Shown here in pieces: positions 5,014 to 5,652 of a DNA stretch of 5,652 nt; position 1 is the stretch's first letter, and every line of letters begins with the position of its first letter. The notes under the pieces are model-generated. The model was not told the origin of the DNA and did no database searches. It saw only the letters and a list, made by a program, of their open reading frames with translations. Both the position numbers and the translations under genes were made by a program. The stretch is from Betaproteobacteria bacterium (GTDB taxonomy: Bacteria; Pseudomonadota; Gammaproteobacteria; Burkholderiales; Burkholderiaceae_C), in contig VBDL01000482.1 in the NCBI GenBank assembly GCA_005884255.1, positions 1 through 5,652 of the forward strand, written 5' to 3'.

Positions 5014-5652
5014 ATGTTTTCGAAATCCAACGGGCCGGCCGCGAAGGTCCCGCTCCATCGCCGCCTCTACGTCCAGGTCGTCGCAGCCATCGTGCTCGGT
5101 GTGGTGTTCGGGCACTTCTACCCGAGCCTGGGGGCCGACATGAAGCCGCTGGGCGACGGCTTCATCAAGTTGATCAAGATGCTGCTGGCGCCGGTGATCT
5201 TCGCGACCATCGTGGTCGGCATCGCGCGCATGGGCGACCTGAAGGAAGTCGGCAAAGTCGGCGCCAAGGCGCTGCTGTACTTCGAGGTGCTCTCGACCAT
5301 CGCACTGGTGGTCGGGCTGGTGGTGGTGAATCTGCTGAAGCCGGGCGTCGGGATGAACGTCAACCCGGCGACGCTCGACACCAAGTCGATCGAGGCCTAC
5401 ACCAGCCAGGCGCATGCGCAAACGGGCGGTGCCGTCGACTTCATCATGAACATCATCCCGAAGACGATCGTCGGCTCGTTCGCCGACGGCAACGTGCTGC
5501 AGATCATTTTCTTCGCGGTGCTGTTCGGTGCGGCGATGGCTCGGCTCGGCGCGCGTGGCAAGCCGGTGATCGACGGCATCGACATGGCCCTGCAGGGTCT
5601 GTTCGGCATCGTGCGCATGGTGATGATGTTCGCGCCGATCGGTGCCTTCGGC
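5014..5652 (+). CDS. dctA: C4-dicarboxylate:cation symporter DctA, N-terminal half (3' end outside window)
   Basis: The frame is open from ATG at 5014 to the right edge, giving 213 residues of a family usually about 430-450 long. The protein is an inner-membrane dicarboxylate/amino acid:cation symporter (DAACS) that takes up succinate, fumarate, malate and similar diacids. Recognisable stretches are LYVQVVAAIVLGVVFGHFYP (18-37), GDGFIKLIKMLLAPVIFATI (47-66), VVGIARMGDLKEVGKVG (67-83), IMNIIPKTIVGSFADGNVLQ (144-163), and IIFFAVLFGAAM (164-175). Hydrophobic segments lie at about 18-35, 50-71, 86-108, 162-177 and 195-213. AGGAG at 5004-5008, 5 bases before ATG, decides the start. Position after tarD suggests that it imports tartrate or a related diacid for that enzyme. 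The substrate-binding C-terminal half is outside the window, so specificity cannot be checked. Confidence 0.92.
   Translation, partial: MFSKSNGPAAKVPLHRRLYVQVVAAIVLGVVFGHFYPSLGADMKPLGDGFIKLIKMLLAPVIFATIVVGIARMGDLKEVGKVGAKALLYFEVLSTIALVVGLVVVNLLKPGVGMNVNPATLDTKSIEAYTSQAHAQTGGAVDFIMNIIPKTIVGSFADGNVLQIIFFAVLFGAAMARLGARGKPVIDGIDMALQGLFGIVRMVMMFAPIGAFG

Noticed and set aside
4771..5421. - strand open frame opposite the dctA start and the tarD end
   Set aside because: It crosses two real + strand genes and the leader between them. Its composition is that of an antisense shadow.

Overview
The window looks like a stretch of chromosome from a GC-rich proteobacterium. The closest fit by gene content and protein style is a betaproteobacterium of the Burkholderiales (Comamonadaceae-like). 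This is an inference from recognised families and from the strong G/C bias at third codon positions; no marker gene is present.

Left block (1-2393, + strand): a tightly packed operon. It holds the 3' end of a nitroreductase-family flavoprotein, a complete 556-residue AMP-forming acyl-CoA ligase of the DmdB/AAE-like group, and a MaoC-type hot-dog (R)-enoyl-CoA hydratase. The genes overlap by 4 and 8 bases, so translation is probably coupled. Together they suggest activation of a carboxylic acid to its CoA ester, followed by hydration or another hot-dog step. The substrate cannot be read from the sequence.

Middle (2394-2709): a convergent spacer with no convincing gene. Its right part carries an inverted, partly diverged copy of the control region found at 3584-3650. 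A 22-base core is identical between the two copies.

Right block (2598-5652): a LysR-type regulator on the - strand, divergent from a D(-)-tartrate dehydratase (enolase superfamily, tarD-like). This is followed on the + strand by a DctA-type C4-dicarboxylate symporter cut off by the window end. The arrangement reads as a tartrate or related hydroxy-diacid uptake and catabolism cassette: DctA imports the diacid, TarD dehydrates D-tartrate to oxaloacetate, and the LysR protein probably controls the divergent promoter. The 3' end of the lysR gene appears damaged, because its family-typical C-terminal sequence lies in another frame.

The points most worth a second look are the inverted repeat flanking lysR (a duplicated promoter, or possibly a site for inversion), the lysR frameshift, and a nested hairpin in the dctA leader. 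I see no clear sign of a wholly new defence or mobile system; the genes are recognisable metabolic families.
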